In this document: positions 45,888 through 55,189 of the stretch, one piece after another
Position numbering within the stretch: position 1 is the first letter of the stretch
How the letters are laid out: the number at the start of each line of letters is the position of its first letter
From: Bacteroidaceae bacterium
Lineage (GTDB): Bacteria > Bacteroidota > Bacteroidia > Bacteroidales > Bacteroidaceae
Assembly: GCA_017407905.1 (NCBI GenBank)
Contig: JAFQVS010000074.1
Location: 1-58,881 of the forward strand
Direction of reading: 5' to 3'
Length of the DNA stretch: 58,881 nt
The notes under the pieces: model-generated
The model's input: the letters and a program-made list of their open reading frames with translations, nothing else
The model's database searches: none
Told to the model about the DNA's origin: nothing
Position numbers and translations under genes: made by a program

Positions 45888-47713
45888 CAATTTTTGTAAA
45901 GTACATCCTTACTCTCGTCGAAGCCACCGTCAAACTCATTATTCTCGAAGGTAACATTCACTACCTTCTCGAACAAGAAACGACGATTGTTCCAATGGAA
46001 CGGCTCAAAATCCTTATTCTGAATTATCTTGTTGCCGCGGAACACAAGGCCGTCGAGCGACTTTGCATAGACGATGGGAGCATCGAACGTCTCGAATATA
46101 TTATCCTCAATCACAACGCCTTTACCCTCGCCACCGTGGAAATATTTTGTCTGCGCTGCAAGGTCGGGAATCTCGGGATAGATAGAGATTATTCCGTTGG
46201 TAAATTGGAACATATTTGTCAGGGCATTTACGAAGCGATTTTTGCGAATAATAACATCGCGGCAGGCACCCGTCTCGAACCAACCGTTGCAATCGCCGCA
46301 CAGAAGAATGGCCGTTCCCGATGTGTGGTCGAAGAAATTATCCTCGACAATGGTCTTTTTGGGGGTGCTGAAGAGCGTTCCGCGCGCCCTGTTATTGCGT
46401 ATTGTGTTGCCTGCGAACAGAACCTCGGGCGTCCACTCAAGATTCTCGACGCCATATTTTCCGTTGGCAATATCCTGCGGCAGAGCCTTCTCGAATTTAA
46501 TCTTAAACTCCTTGCATCCTGCAAGCTGCTCCTTATCGTGGGGAGCAATCTCGACAACCTTATTACCCTCGGTAATTTCCATCACGTCCGAGCGCACAAA
46601 CTGCACGCTGTCGCCCGCACCGCCCCAATAGAATCCGTAGGCCTGAGGGTGCATATAACGTCCCACAAGCGTATAGTCGTCAATGCGTTCTGTTACACGC
46701 AGATAGGTTCCGTGAATATTTATCGCATCGTCCATCATACCCTCGTAGAGGCCGCCGACCGACTTTATCGCACCCTTGCACGCCGAAAAATGTGTCGCAT
46801 CGGCCTGTGTGGTAAAATAGCGTTCGCCACTGCGCGTAGCCACCTTAAAGCCATCGAGAGTAAGATTCTCGGTTACTTGCGCCAGCAGTCCCATACCCTC
46901 GGCATAATATACGTTTACATCGTTAAGCACAATATCCTTACACTGCGAGACAAAAATACCGGGCGTCGGACGGGCATACGAGCGCATCGCAACAACCGTA
47001 CCGGGCACAAGGCGAGCATCGCGCCACGGAGCACGAATAACGCGCGGCTCAATCTCCTCGACACCATAAACACCCACCCAAATATCGCTTGTGCGATAGA
47101 CCAGATGCCTTGTCTTTCCGTCGAAAGCAATGCCGGCCGACGGGGTAATCTCCCAATTGCTGCCGTATGTAATTAAACGTCCATCGACAATTTTATAGTT
47201 GGCATACGGTGCTATGCGATAGGTAATAAAGCCATTCTCGGTGTCATTCTCAAGCACCTCGACCTGCGTAATCTGCGGCACGCGTGTGTCGATGCCGATA
47301 AAATCGAGTGTGCAATTCTCGCAGTCCACCATTGCAACGGGGAGCATACGTCCGTTCATATAAAAATCGGCACGACGCGCATCCATCCCCTTAGCGTCGC
47401 CCTTGAGCGTGAGGTTCTTTATCCCTTCGAGCACAATTGCAACCTTTTTGGGATTATCTTGGTCGTGATTCGAGATAAAATACTCGCGTACGTTGGCGCT
47501 GTCGGGATAAAAATCGTAATCACCCCCATCGAACAAAAGCACCGCGGGGCTGCCGTCGCACTCGGCCTTGATTGTCGCTATTGCAGCAGCAATCTCCTCG
47601 GTCATATCCTCGCCCGTACCGGGAACAACACCAAAATCGGCAGCACGATAAACCCTCGGGCCGCAAGCAGCAAGCATAAACGCCGCAAAAACAATCACAA
47701 AAATACGTTTCAT
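45887..47713 (-). CDS. GH110 alpha-1,3-galactosidase-like lipoprotein
   Basis: The 608 residues have a lipoprotein signal peptide (C17 in MLAACGPR), then a right-handed parallel beta-helix. The sequence pattern is that of GH110 alpha-1,3-galactosidases: RAADFGVVPGTGEDMTEEI, then GLYEGMMDDAINIHGTYL, where D328 and D329 are the expected catalytic aspartates. GH110 enzymes remove terminal alpha-1,3-galactose, including from blood-group B glycans, by inversion. Surface lipidation suits host-glycan use. Its leader contains a 191-bp repeat that ends eight bases from its start. An RluA-type gene overlaps its stop codon. Confidence 0.85.
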   Translation of the reverse strand: MKRIFVIVFAAFMLAACGPRVYRAADFGVVPGTGEDMTEEIAAAIATIKAECDGSPAVLLFDGGDYDFYPDSANVREYFISNHDQDNPKKVAIVLEGIKNLTLKGDAKGMDARRADFYMNGRMLPVAMVDCENCTLDFIGIDTRVPQITQVEVLENDTENGFITYRIAPYANYKIVDGRLITYGSNWEITPSAGIAFDGKTRHLVYRTSDIWVGVYGVEEIEPRVIRAPWRDARLVPGTVVAMRSYARPTPGIFVSQCKDIVLNDVNVYYAEGMGLLAQVTENLTLDGFKVATRSGERYFTTQADATHFSACKGAIKSVGGLYEGMMDDAINIHGTYLRVTERIDDYTLVGRYMHPQAYGFYWGGAGDSVQFVRSDVMEITEGNKVVEIAPHDKEQLAGCKEFKIKFEKALPQDIANGKYGVENLEWTPEVLFAGNTIRNNRARGTLFSTPKKTIVEDNFFDHTSGTAILLCGDCNGWFETGACRDVIIRKNRFVNALTNMFQFTNGIISIYPEIPDLAAQTKYFHGGEGKGVVIEDNIFETFDAPIVYAKSLDGLVFRGNKIIQNKDFEPFHWNNRRFLFEKVVNVTFENNEFDGGFDESKDVLYKN

Positions 47714-47721
47714 TGTTACTT

Positions 47722-47912
47722 AGAAGCAGTTTAAATTTCTAAAAGTAGTTTTTTGTATATTGGAAGCTGCTATTTCGTAGTTTTTTATGTTCAAAAATGA
47801 CTATTTTCTTCTTTTTCTCGGTTACGTAGCCCGCTACGCGCCCTACAAAAAATAATAAAACATCCTATTTTTGACCTATAAAAACTTAACGATATAAATT
47901 CAAACAGCTTCT
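47722..47912 (-). repeat. 191-bp interspersed repeat, copy 1 (GH110 leader)
   Basis: The element begins AGAAGCAGTTTAAATTT and ends with the near-complementary AAATTCAAACAGCTTCT, terminal inverted repeats of 17 bases with 15 pairs. It is homologous along its length to 23871-24061, which has the same length. In the sense orientation it ends eight bases before the GH110 start codon, and a candidate promoter TATCTTCG lies just upstream of it (47926-47933, minus), so it would form most of the 5' leader. No transposase or open frame. A small stem (CGTAGC...GCTACG) occupies the centre. Confidence 0.8.
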
Positions 47913-48159
47913 TTATCATTTTGTGCGAAGATAGTAAAAAAAATGTCATAATGTCGCAAATAGATTAAAATAAATCCACCAAAATAGAAATTTGCCACTT
48001 TGGCACGCTTTTTGTACGTATAATAATTAGGAAACTGTTTAAATTTCTTTCAAAAAAAAGGGAGAAACTTTTTCGTATATATATAATAGAAGATTGCCAT
48101 TTTATTGCTATCTTCGCACAAATTTACTTTTTTCAAGAATAACTACAATTTAATATATA
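47913..48159. other. Divergent promoter region between the GH110 gene and secA
   Basis: TATCTTCGCAC occurs twice in opposite directions: at 47926-47933 (minus, towards GH110) and near 48109-48116 (plus, towards secA), in both cases in the -7 position. At 48028-48096 another GTTTAAATTTCT...GTATAT...AGAAG segment resembles the end of the 191-bp repeat. No gene is present. Confidence 0.5.
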
Positions 48160-51100
48160 ATGGGATTTAACGAATTTATTAGTAAACTTTTTGGAAACAA
48201 GGCCAGCCGCGATGCAAACGAGATTAGGCCTTGGGTTGAGAAAATCAAAGCTATATACCCGCAAATATCGGCACTCAGCAACGACGGTCTGCGCGAGCGC
48301 TCGGCCTCTCTTCGAGCCAAGATACAAGGCACAGTAACCGAGGAGCGCCGCAAAATAGCCGAGCTTAAGGAGAGCATCGAAAGCACCGACATTGACAAGC
48401 GCGAGGCCATCTTCAACCAAATAGACAAATTAGAGAAAGAGGTACTCGAAAAACTCGACAAAGCACTCGACGAGGCGCTGCCCGAGGCTTTTGCCATCGT
48501 AAAAGACACCGCCCGCCGCTTCACCGAGAACGAGGAGACAACAGTAAGAGCCACACAATTCGACCGCGACCTTGCCGCAAAATTCGACTTTGTACGCATC
48601 GAGGGCGACAACGCAATATACAGCAACCATTGGACAGCCGGCGGCAACGACACAAAATGGAATATGATACACTACGACGTACAGCTCTTCGGCGGCGTCG
48701 TGCTGCACAAAGGCAAAATAGCCGAGATGGCCACAGGAGAGGGAAAAACCCTTGTAGCCACCCTTCCCGTGTTCCTCAACGCCCTGACAGGCAACGGTGT
48801 GCACGTAGTAACCGTGAACGACTACCTTGCCAAGCGCGACTCGGAGTGGATGGGCCCCCTCTATATGTTCCACGGCCTCAGCGTCGATTGCATCGACAAG
48901 CATCAGCCCAATTCCGAGGCCCGTCGCAACGCCTATCTTGCCGATATTACCTTCGGAACAAACAACGAATTTGGCTTCGACTATCTGCGCGACAATATGG
49001 CAATGCAGCCCGACGACCTTGTGCAGCGCATACACAACTACGCCATTGTCGATGAGGTCGATTCAGTGCTCATCGACGACGCACGTACCCCCCTTATCAT
49101 CGCCGGCCCCGTGCCCCGCACCGCCGACCAGATGTTCGAGGAATTCCGCCCCATTGTAGAGCGCTTGGTCGAGGCACAGAAGCGTTTAGCCACAGAATAC
49201 CTTGCCGAGGCACGCCGCAAAATATACTCCGAGAACAAGGACGAGGTTGCCGAGGGCTATCTGTCGCTGTTCCGCAGCCACAAGGCACTGCCCAAGAACA
49301 AGCCCCTCATAAAACTTCTTAGCGAGCCGGGCGTAAAGACCGGAATGCTCAAGACCGAGGAGTACTATATGGAGCAGAACAACAAACGTATGCCCGAGGC
49401 AGTCGAGCCCCTATACTTTGTCATCGACGAGAAGAACAACAGCGTTGACCTCACCGACAAGGGAATCGAGCTCATCACAGGCAACGCACAGGACAAAGAA
49501 TTTTTCGTACTTCCCGATATTGCCACACAGCTCTCGCAGCTCGAAAGCAGCAGCCTCACGGGCGAAGAGAAACTCGAAAAGAAAGACCAAATGCTTGCCG
49601 ACTATGCAGTAAAATCGGAGCGCATACACACCATAAACCAGCTACTGAAGGCCTACACAATGTTCGACCGCGACGTCGAGTACGTTGTCAGCGAGGATGG
49701 CAAAATCAAAATCGTCGATGAGCAAACAGGCCGTATTATGGAGGGTCGCCGCTACTCTGACGGCCTCCACCAAGCCATCGAGGCCAAAGAGCGCGTCAAG
49801 GTCGAGGCCGCATCGCAGACCTTTGCCACCATCACCCTTCAGAATTATTTCCGTATGTACCACAAACTATCGGGAATGACAGGTACAGCCGAGACCGAGG
49901 CAGGCGAATTTTGGGACATCTACAAGTTGGACGTGGTAGTAATACCCACCAACCGCCCCATTGCGCGCAACGATATGAACGACCGCATCTACAAGACCAA
50001 GCGCGAGAAGTACAAAGCCGTAATCGAAGAGATTGAGAGCCTCGTTAATCAAGGCCGCCCCGTGCTTGTGGGTACAACCTCGGTCGAAATATCCGAAATG
50101 CTGAGCCGTATGCTCACAATGCGCAAGATACAGCACAACGTCCTCAACGCCAAGCTACACCAAAAAGAGGCCGACATTGTAGCAAAAGCCGGCCTCTCGG
50201 GCACCGTAACCATCGCCACCAATATGGCCGGTCGCGGTACCGATATTAAACTGAGCGACGAGGTCAAGGCCGCCGGAGGATTAGCCATCATAGGTACCGA
50301 GCGCCACGAGTCGCGCCGCGTCGATCGTCAGCTGCGCGGACGTGCCGGACGTCAGGGCGACCCCGGTTCATCGGTATTCTTCGTATCACTCGAAGATAAC
50401 CTTATGCGTCTGTTCGGCAGCGACAAGATTGCCAAACTAATGGACAACAAATACGTTGGAATGGCCGACGGCGAGATGATAGAGAGCAGTATGATGACCA
50501 AACAGATTGAACGCGCCCAAAAGAAGGTCGAAGAGAACAATTTCGGCATCCGTAAGCGCCTGCTCGAATACGACGACGTAATGAACAAACAGCGCACAGT
50601 CATATACGCCAAGCGTCGCCACGCCCTCATAGGCGAGCGCATCGGAATGGACATTGTAAATATGATATGGGACCGCTGCTGCAACATCGCCGAGAACTTC
50701 CCCTACGACGACGCCAAACTCGAATTCCTTAGAATATTGGCAATGGAGCTACCCTTCGCCACACAAGAGGAGTACGACAAAATGGAGCCCGAGCAACGCG
50801 CCGAAAAATGCTTCGACGCAGCCATCGAGAATTTCAAGCGCAAGAGCGAGCGTATGGCAGGCACCGCACAACCCAACATAGAGTACATCTACCAAAAGAC
50901 CGAGGGACAGGATGGCATCGTAACCGTGCCCATCACCGACGGCCGTCTGCTCTACAACATCCCCGTAAGCATCGTAAAGGCCTACGAGACACAGAGCAAA
51001 GAGATTGTAAAGTGCTTCCAGAAAGCAATACTGCTGCACACCATCGACAACGCTTGGAAAGAGAACCTGCGCGACCTCGACGAGTTGAAACACTCGGTAC

Positions 51101-51468
51101 AGAATGCCACCTACGAGCAGAAAGACCCGCTACTCATCTTCAAACTCGAATCGGTTAACCTGTTCGACAAGATGGTAAACAAGATAAACGACCACACGGT
51201 ATCGGTGCTCACCCGCGGACAGATACCACAAATAGACCCCGCAAGAGTTAATCAGGCACCGCAGCCCGAGCCTCCCCGCCGCCCCAAGCAGCAATACAGC
51301 GAGATAAAGGCCGACCTCAACGACCCCAACCAGCAAGCAGCGGCACAGAACGACACCCGCTCGGTGCGCCGCGAGCCCGTACGCGTCGAAAAGACCGTTG
51401 GTCGCAACGACCCCTGTCCCTGTGGCAGTGGCAAGAAATTCAAAAACTGCCACGGCAAGAACCTTTAA
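48160..51468 (+). CDS. secA: Preprotein translocase ATPase SecA
   Basis: A 1102-residue motor protein that pushes secreted proteins through Sec[11 protein letters not shown] at 190-197 is Walker [16 protein letters not shown] is the DEAD-type Walker B region, and GRGTDIKL with [14 protein letters not shown] marks the second helicase domain. It is about 200 residues longer than E. coli SecA, with insertions typical of Bacteroidetes, including charged stretches around 60-110 and 330-440. The C-terminal zinc finger [13 protein letters not shown] is intact. A hypothetical gene follows after 49 bases. Confidence 0.97.
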   Translation: MGFNEFISKLFGNKASRDANEIRPWVEKIKAIYPQISALSNDGLRERSASLRAKIQGTVTEERRKIAELKESIESTDIDKREAIFNQIDKLEKEVLEKLDKALDEALPEAFAIVKDTARRFTENEETTVRATQFDRDLAAKFDFVRIEGDNAIYSNHWTAGGNDTKWNMIHYDVQLFGGVVLHKGKIAEMATGEGKTLVATLPVFLNALTGNGVHVVTVNDYLAKRDSEWMGPLYMFHGLSVDCIDKHQPNSEARRNAYLADITFGTNNEFGFDYLRDNMAMQPDDLVQRIHNYAIVDEVDSVLIDDARTPLIIAGPVPRTADQMFEEFRPIVERLVEAQKRLATEYLAEARRKIYSENKDEVAEGYLSLFRSHKALPKNKPLIKLLSEPGVKTGMLKTEEYYMEQNNKRMPEAVEPLYFVIDEKNNSVDLTDKGIELITGNAQDKEFFVLPDIATQLSQLESSSLTGEEKLEKKDQMLADYAVKSERIHTINQLLKAYTMFDRDVEYVVSEDGKIKIVDEQTGRIMEGRRYSDGLHQAIEAKERVKVEAASQTFATITLQNYFRMYHKLSGMTGTAETEAGEFWDIYKLDVVVIPTNRPIARNDMNDRIYKTKREKYKAVIEEIESLVNQGRPVLVGTTSVEISEMLSRMLTMRKIQHNVLNAKLHQKEADIVAKAGLSGTVTIATNMAGRGTDIKLSDEVKAAGGLAIIGTERHESRRVDRQLRGRAGRQGDPGSSVFFVSLEDNLMRLFGSDKIAKLMDNKYVGMADGEMIESSMMTKQIERAQKKVEENNFGIRKRLLEYDDVMNKQRTVIYAKRRHALIGERIGMDIVNMIWDRCCNIAENFPYDDAKLEFLRILAMELPFATQEEYDKMEPEQRAEKCFDAAIENFKRKSERMAGTAQPNIEYIYQKTEGQDGIVTVPITDGRLLYNIPVSIVKAYETQSKEIVKCFQKAILLHTIDNAWKENLRDLDELKHSVQNATYEQKDPLLIFKLESVNLFDKMVNKINDHTVSVLTRGQIPQIDPARVNQAPQPEPPRRPKQQYSEIKADLNDPNQQAAAQNDTRSVRREPVRVEKTVGRNDPCPCGSGKKFKNCHGKNL

Positions 51469-51517
51469 GCCACCGACAGTTACAGCAGTTTCAATGAACC
51501 AATAAAAAGCAGCAACT

Positions 51518-51961
51518 ATGTTACTCAGCAAAGAATCGAACAGCAATCTGCAAAAAGCCATCGAAGCAATGGCCCGCGGCTACGTAACAACCGAAGAGAC
51601 AAGCGTTACCGACTTTCACTTTCACGTAAACACCGAGAGCGGCATCCTCACCATCTTCGACGACGACGACCGCACGCTTGCAAGCACGCACATAAGCGAA
51701 TGGGAGCACTTCGGCCAAGAGCACTGCTACGATATAATAGAAGCCACACTGCGCAGCAAACTAACCGAGGCGCAAGAGGCCGGCGAGCTCGACAATATGA
51801 ACATCCTAAAGCCCTACTCGTGCCTGCTCATCGACGACGAAAAAGAGACCATCGTTGACCTGCTCTACGTTGACGACGACACATACATCATCAACGACGA
51901 CCTAATGAAAAACTTCGACAAAGAGATGGACGAGTTTCTAAAGAAACTGTTAGAGGAGTAA
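51518..51961 (+). CDS. Conserved-looking hypothetical protein downstream of secA
   Basis: A 147-residue acidic soluble protein without a signal peptide or membrane helix. It has a predicted beta-rich first half (TDFHFHVNTESGILTIFDDDDRTLASTHI) and an acidic helical C-terminus (KEMDEFLKKLLEE). Its second half repeats the pattern of hydrophobic strands interrupted by DD pairs. No family is recognised. It follows secA by 49 bases and ends before a terminator, so it may be cotranscribed with secA, suggesting a link to secretion or chaperoning of exported proteins, which is positional inference only. Confidence 0.7.
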   Translation: MLLSKESNSNLQKAIEAMARGYVTTEETSVTDFHFHVNTESGILTIFDDDDRTLASTHISEWEHFGQEHCYDIIEATLRSKLTEAQEAGELDNMNILKPYSCLLIDDEKETIVDLLYVDDDTYIINDDLMKNFDKEMDEFLKKLLEE

Positions 51962-51984
51962 CACATTTGCACACCTTATTATAT

Positions 51985-52018
51985 ATATGCCGCACCATTT
52001 TTTTTGAGTGCGGCATAT
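51985..52018 (+). terminator. Terminator after the secA transcript
   Basis: ATATGCCGCAC (51985-51995) pairs with GTGCGGCATAT (52008-52018) around a 12-base T-rich loop, 25 bases after the preceding stop codon. Confidence 0.75.
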
Positions 52019-52053
52019 TATTTCATAAAAAAACTTAACGGCTTCATATTAGA

Positions 52054-52107
52054 GCAAAATTACAAAGAAAACTTTTTGCTTAGGAAAAGTTTTCTTTGTA
52101 ATTTTGC
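52054..52107 (+). promoter_or_regulatory. 23-bp inverted repeat overlapping the tetR promoter, probable operator
   Basis: Arms 52054-52076 and 52085-52107 are perfectly complementary, with an eight-base centre. Within it, TTTG (52075-52078), a 20-base spacer and TAATTTTG (52099-52106) form a consensus Bacteroidetes promoter. A dimeric TetR-type repressor bound to the symmetric site would block this promoter. The tetR start codon lies 46 bases downstream. The site could also fold in RNA, but it precedes the transcription start. Confidence 0.75.
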
Positions 52108-52152
52108 AACGCAAAAGAGAAGAAATCCACAATAGACGCTGAAAACACCATT

Positions 52153-52803
52153 ATGACAGTAAAGAAAATCGAAAATAACGACAGCAACAACGTCCACCTG
52201 CGCATTATAGAGGGGGCAAGCAAGCTCTTTCTGACCAAAGGCATAAAATGCGTGCGTATGGACGACATTGCCCACGAATTAGGTGTATCGAAGCGTACCA
52301 TATACGAACATTTCGAGGACAAAGACCAGCTTCTGAGAAGCTGCCTGACTCATCTGCATCGCTACACGTCCGATAAGATACTCGACCACCTGCGCACAAA
52401 TTCGCGCAACACACTCGACGTACTTCTGACAATGTACGAGGTATATTTCGCAATAATGAACAGAGTAAACAAACAATTCTTCATCGACCTTCAAAAGCTA
52501 CCCGAGATTAAACAGAAGAACGACCGCCGCGAGCGTCTGAACCTGCACAAATTCAGACACCTGATGCACAAAGGCATAGAAGAGGGACTGTTCCGCGAAG
52601 ATATAAACCTTGATGTACTCGCCTACATCCTGCATCACGACCTTAAACTAATAACACTTGAACAACAATTCAAAAATCAATCGGCCGAGGAGCTTGGAAA
52701 AGCCTTCATCCTCTTCTATCTGCGAGGAATAGCCACCCCCAAAGGCCAACAGATAATAGAACAATTCATCGACAAACTCAACAAGAAAGAGAACAAACAA
52801 TAA
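52153..52803 (+). CDS. TetR/AcrR family transcriptional regulator of the efflux operon
   Basis: A 216-residue protein with an N-terminal TetR helix-turn-helix (VRMDDIAHELGVSKRTIYEHFEDKDQLL, about 34-61) and a helical ligand-binding C-terminal domain. The tolC-like gene follows after 13 bases, so it is the first gene of the efflux operon it presumably represses. A perfect inverted repeat overlaps its own promoter. The ligand is unknown. TetR-type control by an efflux substrate is the common arrangement for RND pumps. Confidence 0.9.
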   Translation: MTVKKIENNDSNNVHLRIIEGASKLFLTKGIKCVRMDDIAHELGVSKRTIYEHFEDKDQLLRSCLTHLHRYTSDKILDHLRTNSRNTLDVLLTMYEVYFAIMNRVNKQFFIDLQKLPEIKQKNDRRERLNLHKFRHLMHKGIEEGLFREDINLDVLAYILHHDLKLITLEQQFKNQSAEELGKAFILFYLRGIATPKGQQIIEQFIDKLNKKENKQ

Positions 52804-52816
52804 ATACAGTATTTTT

Positions 52817-54133
52817 ATGAACATTAAAATGCGATTAAAGACATTGGCTGCTATGCTGGCACTCGTAACGCTGACATACGCACAAGAGGCCAACCCCACA
52901 ATGCACCTAACGCTCGACAAAGCCATCGAGCTTGCATTGAGCGAGAATCCCACAATGAAAGTAGCCGAGCAGGAGATACAGCTCAAAGAGGTATCGAAGC
53001 GCGAGGCGTGGCAGAATCTGCTTCCCACAGTATCCATCGACGGAACAATCTCGTACAACATCAAGGTTGCCGAGATTAAGACAAGTATGGGTAGCTTCAA
53101 GATGGGAATGGACGACTCGAACACGTGGAACGGAGCGCTTCAGGTAGCCCTCCCGCTCTACGCCCCCGCAGTCTATAAGACAATGAGCCTCAGCAAGAGC
53201 GACCTTGAGCTCGCCGTCGAGAAGAGCCGCGGCTCAAGAATAGACCTTATCAATCAGGTAACAAAGGCCTACTACCAGCTAATGCTTGCGCAGGACTCTT
53301 ATAAAGTGTTGCAGGACAACTACAAACAAGCCGAGATAAATTTCGACATTGTAAAAGCAAAATTCGAGCAAGGCAGCGTCAGCGAATATGACAAGCTGAG
53401 CGCCGAGGTACAGAAAAACAGCGCTTGGCCCGCAGTGATAAGCGGCAAGAACGCCGTCGAGCTTGCCAAGCTACAACTGAAAGTGCTTATGGGCATTACG
53501 GCCGACGTCAACCTTGTAATAGACGACAATCTGAAGAACCACGAGGCACAGATGGCAGCAGCAGGCACTGAGAGCATCGACCTTACCAACAACTCGACAC
53601 TGCGTCAGTTAGACCTCAGCGCCGAGCTTCTGAGAAAGCAGCGTAAGATTCTCAGCACCTCGTTCCACCCCACCCTTGCCCTTGTCGGCAGCTATCAGTA
53701 CCAATCAATGTCGAACACAAATTGGGAGGTAAACAACTACAATTGGAGCAACGCCTCGTCGCTGACCCTCTCGCTGAGCATCCCCCTCTTCAAAGCAAGC
53801 AATTTCACAAAGCTCAAGAGCAACAAGATACAGCAGAGCCAATTGGCCGAGAATCGTCTGAACACCGAGCGTATGCTCAATATGCAGGCACAGAGCTATA
53901 TGGACAATATGAAGAAAAGCGCCGAGCAACTACATTCGAGCAAATTAGCAGTGGAGCAGGCACAAAAAGGCCTCACCATCAGCCAGAAGCGCTACGAGGT
54001 AGGAAAAGGCACCATCCTCGAACTTAACAACTCACAAGTATCGCTCACCAACACCCAGCTGGCCTACAACAACACAATATTTGATTATCTTGTAGCCCAA
54101 TCAGAACTCAACACAGTATTAGGAAAAGAATAA
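52817..54133 (+). CDS. TolC family outer-membrane channel
   Basis: The 438 residues begin with a signal peptide (cleavage near YAQ, residue 21) and carry the two OEP repeats of TolC-type proteins, each with long coiled-coil helices (EVSKREAWQNLLPTVSIDGTISYNIKVAEI; later ERMLNMQAQSYMDNMKKSAEQLHSS). It is the outer-membrane exit duct for the RND pump encoded next. The gap to the adaptor gene is 15 bases. Confidence 0.93.
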   Translation: MNIKMRLKTLAAMLALVTLTYAQEANPTMHLTLDKAIELALSENPTMKVAEQEIQLKEVSKREAWQNLLPTVSIDGTISYNIKVAEIKTSMGSFKMGMDDSNTWNGALQVALPLYAPAVYKTMSLSKSDLELAVEKSRGSRIDLINQVTKAYYQLMLAQDSYKVLQDNYKQAEINFDIVKAKFEQGSVSEYDKLSAEVQKNSAWPAVISGKNAVELAKLQLKVLMGITADVNLVIDDNLKNHEAQMAAAGTESIDLTNNSTLRQLDLSAELLRKQRKILSTSFHPTLALVGSYQYQSMSNTNWEVNNYNWSNASSLTLSLSIPLFKASNFTKLKSNKIQQSQLAENRLNTERMLNMQAQSYMDNMKKSAEQLHSSKLAVEQAQKGLTISQKRYEVGKGTILELNNSQVSLTNTQLAYNNTIFDYLVAQSELNTVLGKE

Positions 54134-54148
54134 AAACACAATACCATT

Positions 54149-55162
54149 ATGAAGAAACATCTGACACTAATGACAATTGCCGCTGCACTCACCCTTTGCT
54201 CGTGCACCGGCGAGGAGCAAAGCGCACAAAGCACTCAGGAGACAACAAAGCCCAACGTAAAAATTGCACAGGTAACAGCCGAGGCCGTTGCACAGACCGA
54301 GACATTCGCAACAACCGTCGAGGCCGAGGTTAAGAACAACATCATCCCCAACGCCCCCCTGCGCATCGGCAAAATCCTTGTCGAGGTTGGCGACAACGTC
54401 GTTAAGGGCCAAAAGCTCGTCGAGCTCGACGCCAGCAACCTTGAGCAGCTGACACTGCAAGTCGAGAACCAACGCATCGAGTTTAACCGCGTAGCCGAGC
54501 TTTACAAAGTGGGCGGTGCCTCAAAAGCCGAGTACGACAACGCAAAGACCGCACTCGAGGTTAACGAGAAAGCCCTCAAGAACCGTCTCGAAAATACCGT
54601 GCTTGTAAGTCCCATCAACGGTGTTATATCGGCACGTAACTACGATAATGGTGATATGTACGGCGGCCAGCCCATCCTTGTTGTCGAGCAGATAACACCC
54701 GTAAAGATGAAGGTCAACGTAAGCGAGAAATACTTCTCTAAAGTTAAGAAAGGCTCGGACGTAACACTCACATTCGAGACCTACGGCGATGAGACATTCA
54801 CCGGTAAGGTAAACATCATCTACCCCACCATCGACCCCGCCACACATACTTTCCCCGTCGAGATTGCACTCTCGAACAACGACCGCCGCGTGCGTCCCGG
54901 AATGTTCGGACACGCCACAATCAATTTCGGCGAGGCCAATCACGTCGTTGTGCCCGACGCAGCAGTCATCAAGCAGGCCGGTAGCGGCGACTACTACATC
55001 TACACATACGCTGGCGGCAAAGTTAGCTACGACAAGGTACAGATAGGCAAGCGTATGGGCGACAGATACGAGCTCATCTCGGGCGTTGCATCGGGTGCCG
55101 AGGTAGTAATTGCCGGTCAGAATGCCCTTGCCAACGGCGTCGAGGTTAATGTAATAAAGTAA
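54149..55162 (+). CDS. RND efflux periplasmic adaptor (membrane fusion protein), lipoprotein
   Basis: The 337 residues begin with a lipoprotein signal peptide (C19 in LTLCSC). The HlyD/AcrA-type architecture follows: barrel-sandwich (NAPLRIGKILVEVGDNVVKGQKLVELDAS), a short helical hairpin (about 90-140), a second half-lipoyl part (NTVLVSPINGVISARNY) and a beta-barrel. It bridges the inner-membrane pump and the TolC channel. The hairpin is short for AcrA, as is common in Bacteroidetes adaptors. Confidence 0.93.
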   Translation: MKKHLTLMTIAAALTLCSCTGEEQSAQSTQETTKPNVKIAQVTAEAVAQTETFATTVEAEVKNNIIPNAPLRIGKILVEVGDNVVKGQKLVELDASNLEQLTLQVENQRIEFNRVAELYKVGGASKAEYDNAKTALEVNEKALKNRLENTVLVSPINGVISARNYDNGDMYGGQPILVVEQITPVKMKVNVSEKYFSKVKKGSDVTLTFETYGDETFTGKVNIIYPTIDPATHTFPVEIALSNNDRRVRPGMFGHATINFGEANHVVVPDAAVIKQAGSGDYYIYTYAGGKVSYDKVQIGKRMGDRYELISGVASGAEVVIAGQNALANGVEVNVIK

Positions 55163-55189
55163 CAAACACAAACATAAAAACGACACTAT

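Noticed and set aside
45888-45890. TTG starts one to three codons upstream of ATG for the RluA-type, DUF308, GH2, tsaC and recX genes
   Set aside because: In each case an ATG lies nearby in a better position; the TTG merely extends the open frame. Only for the DUF4924 gene is TTG retained, since no ATG precedes the conserved region.
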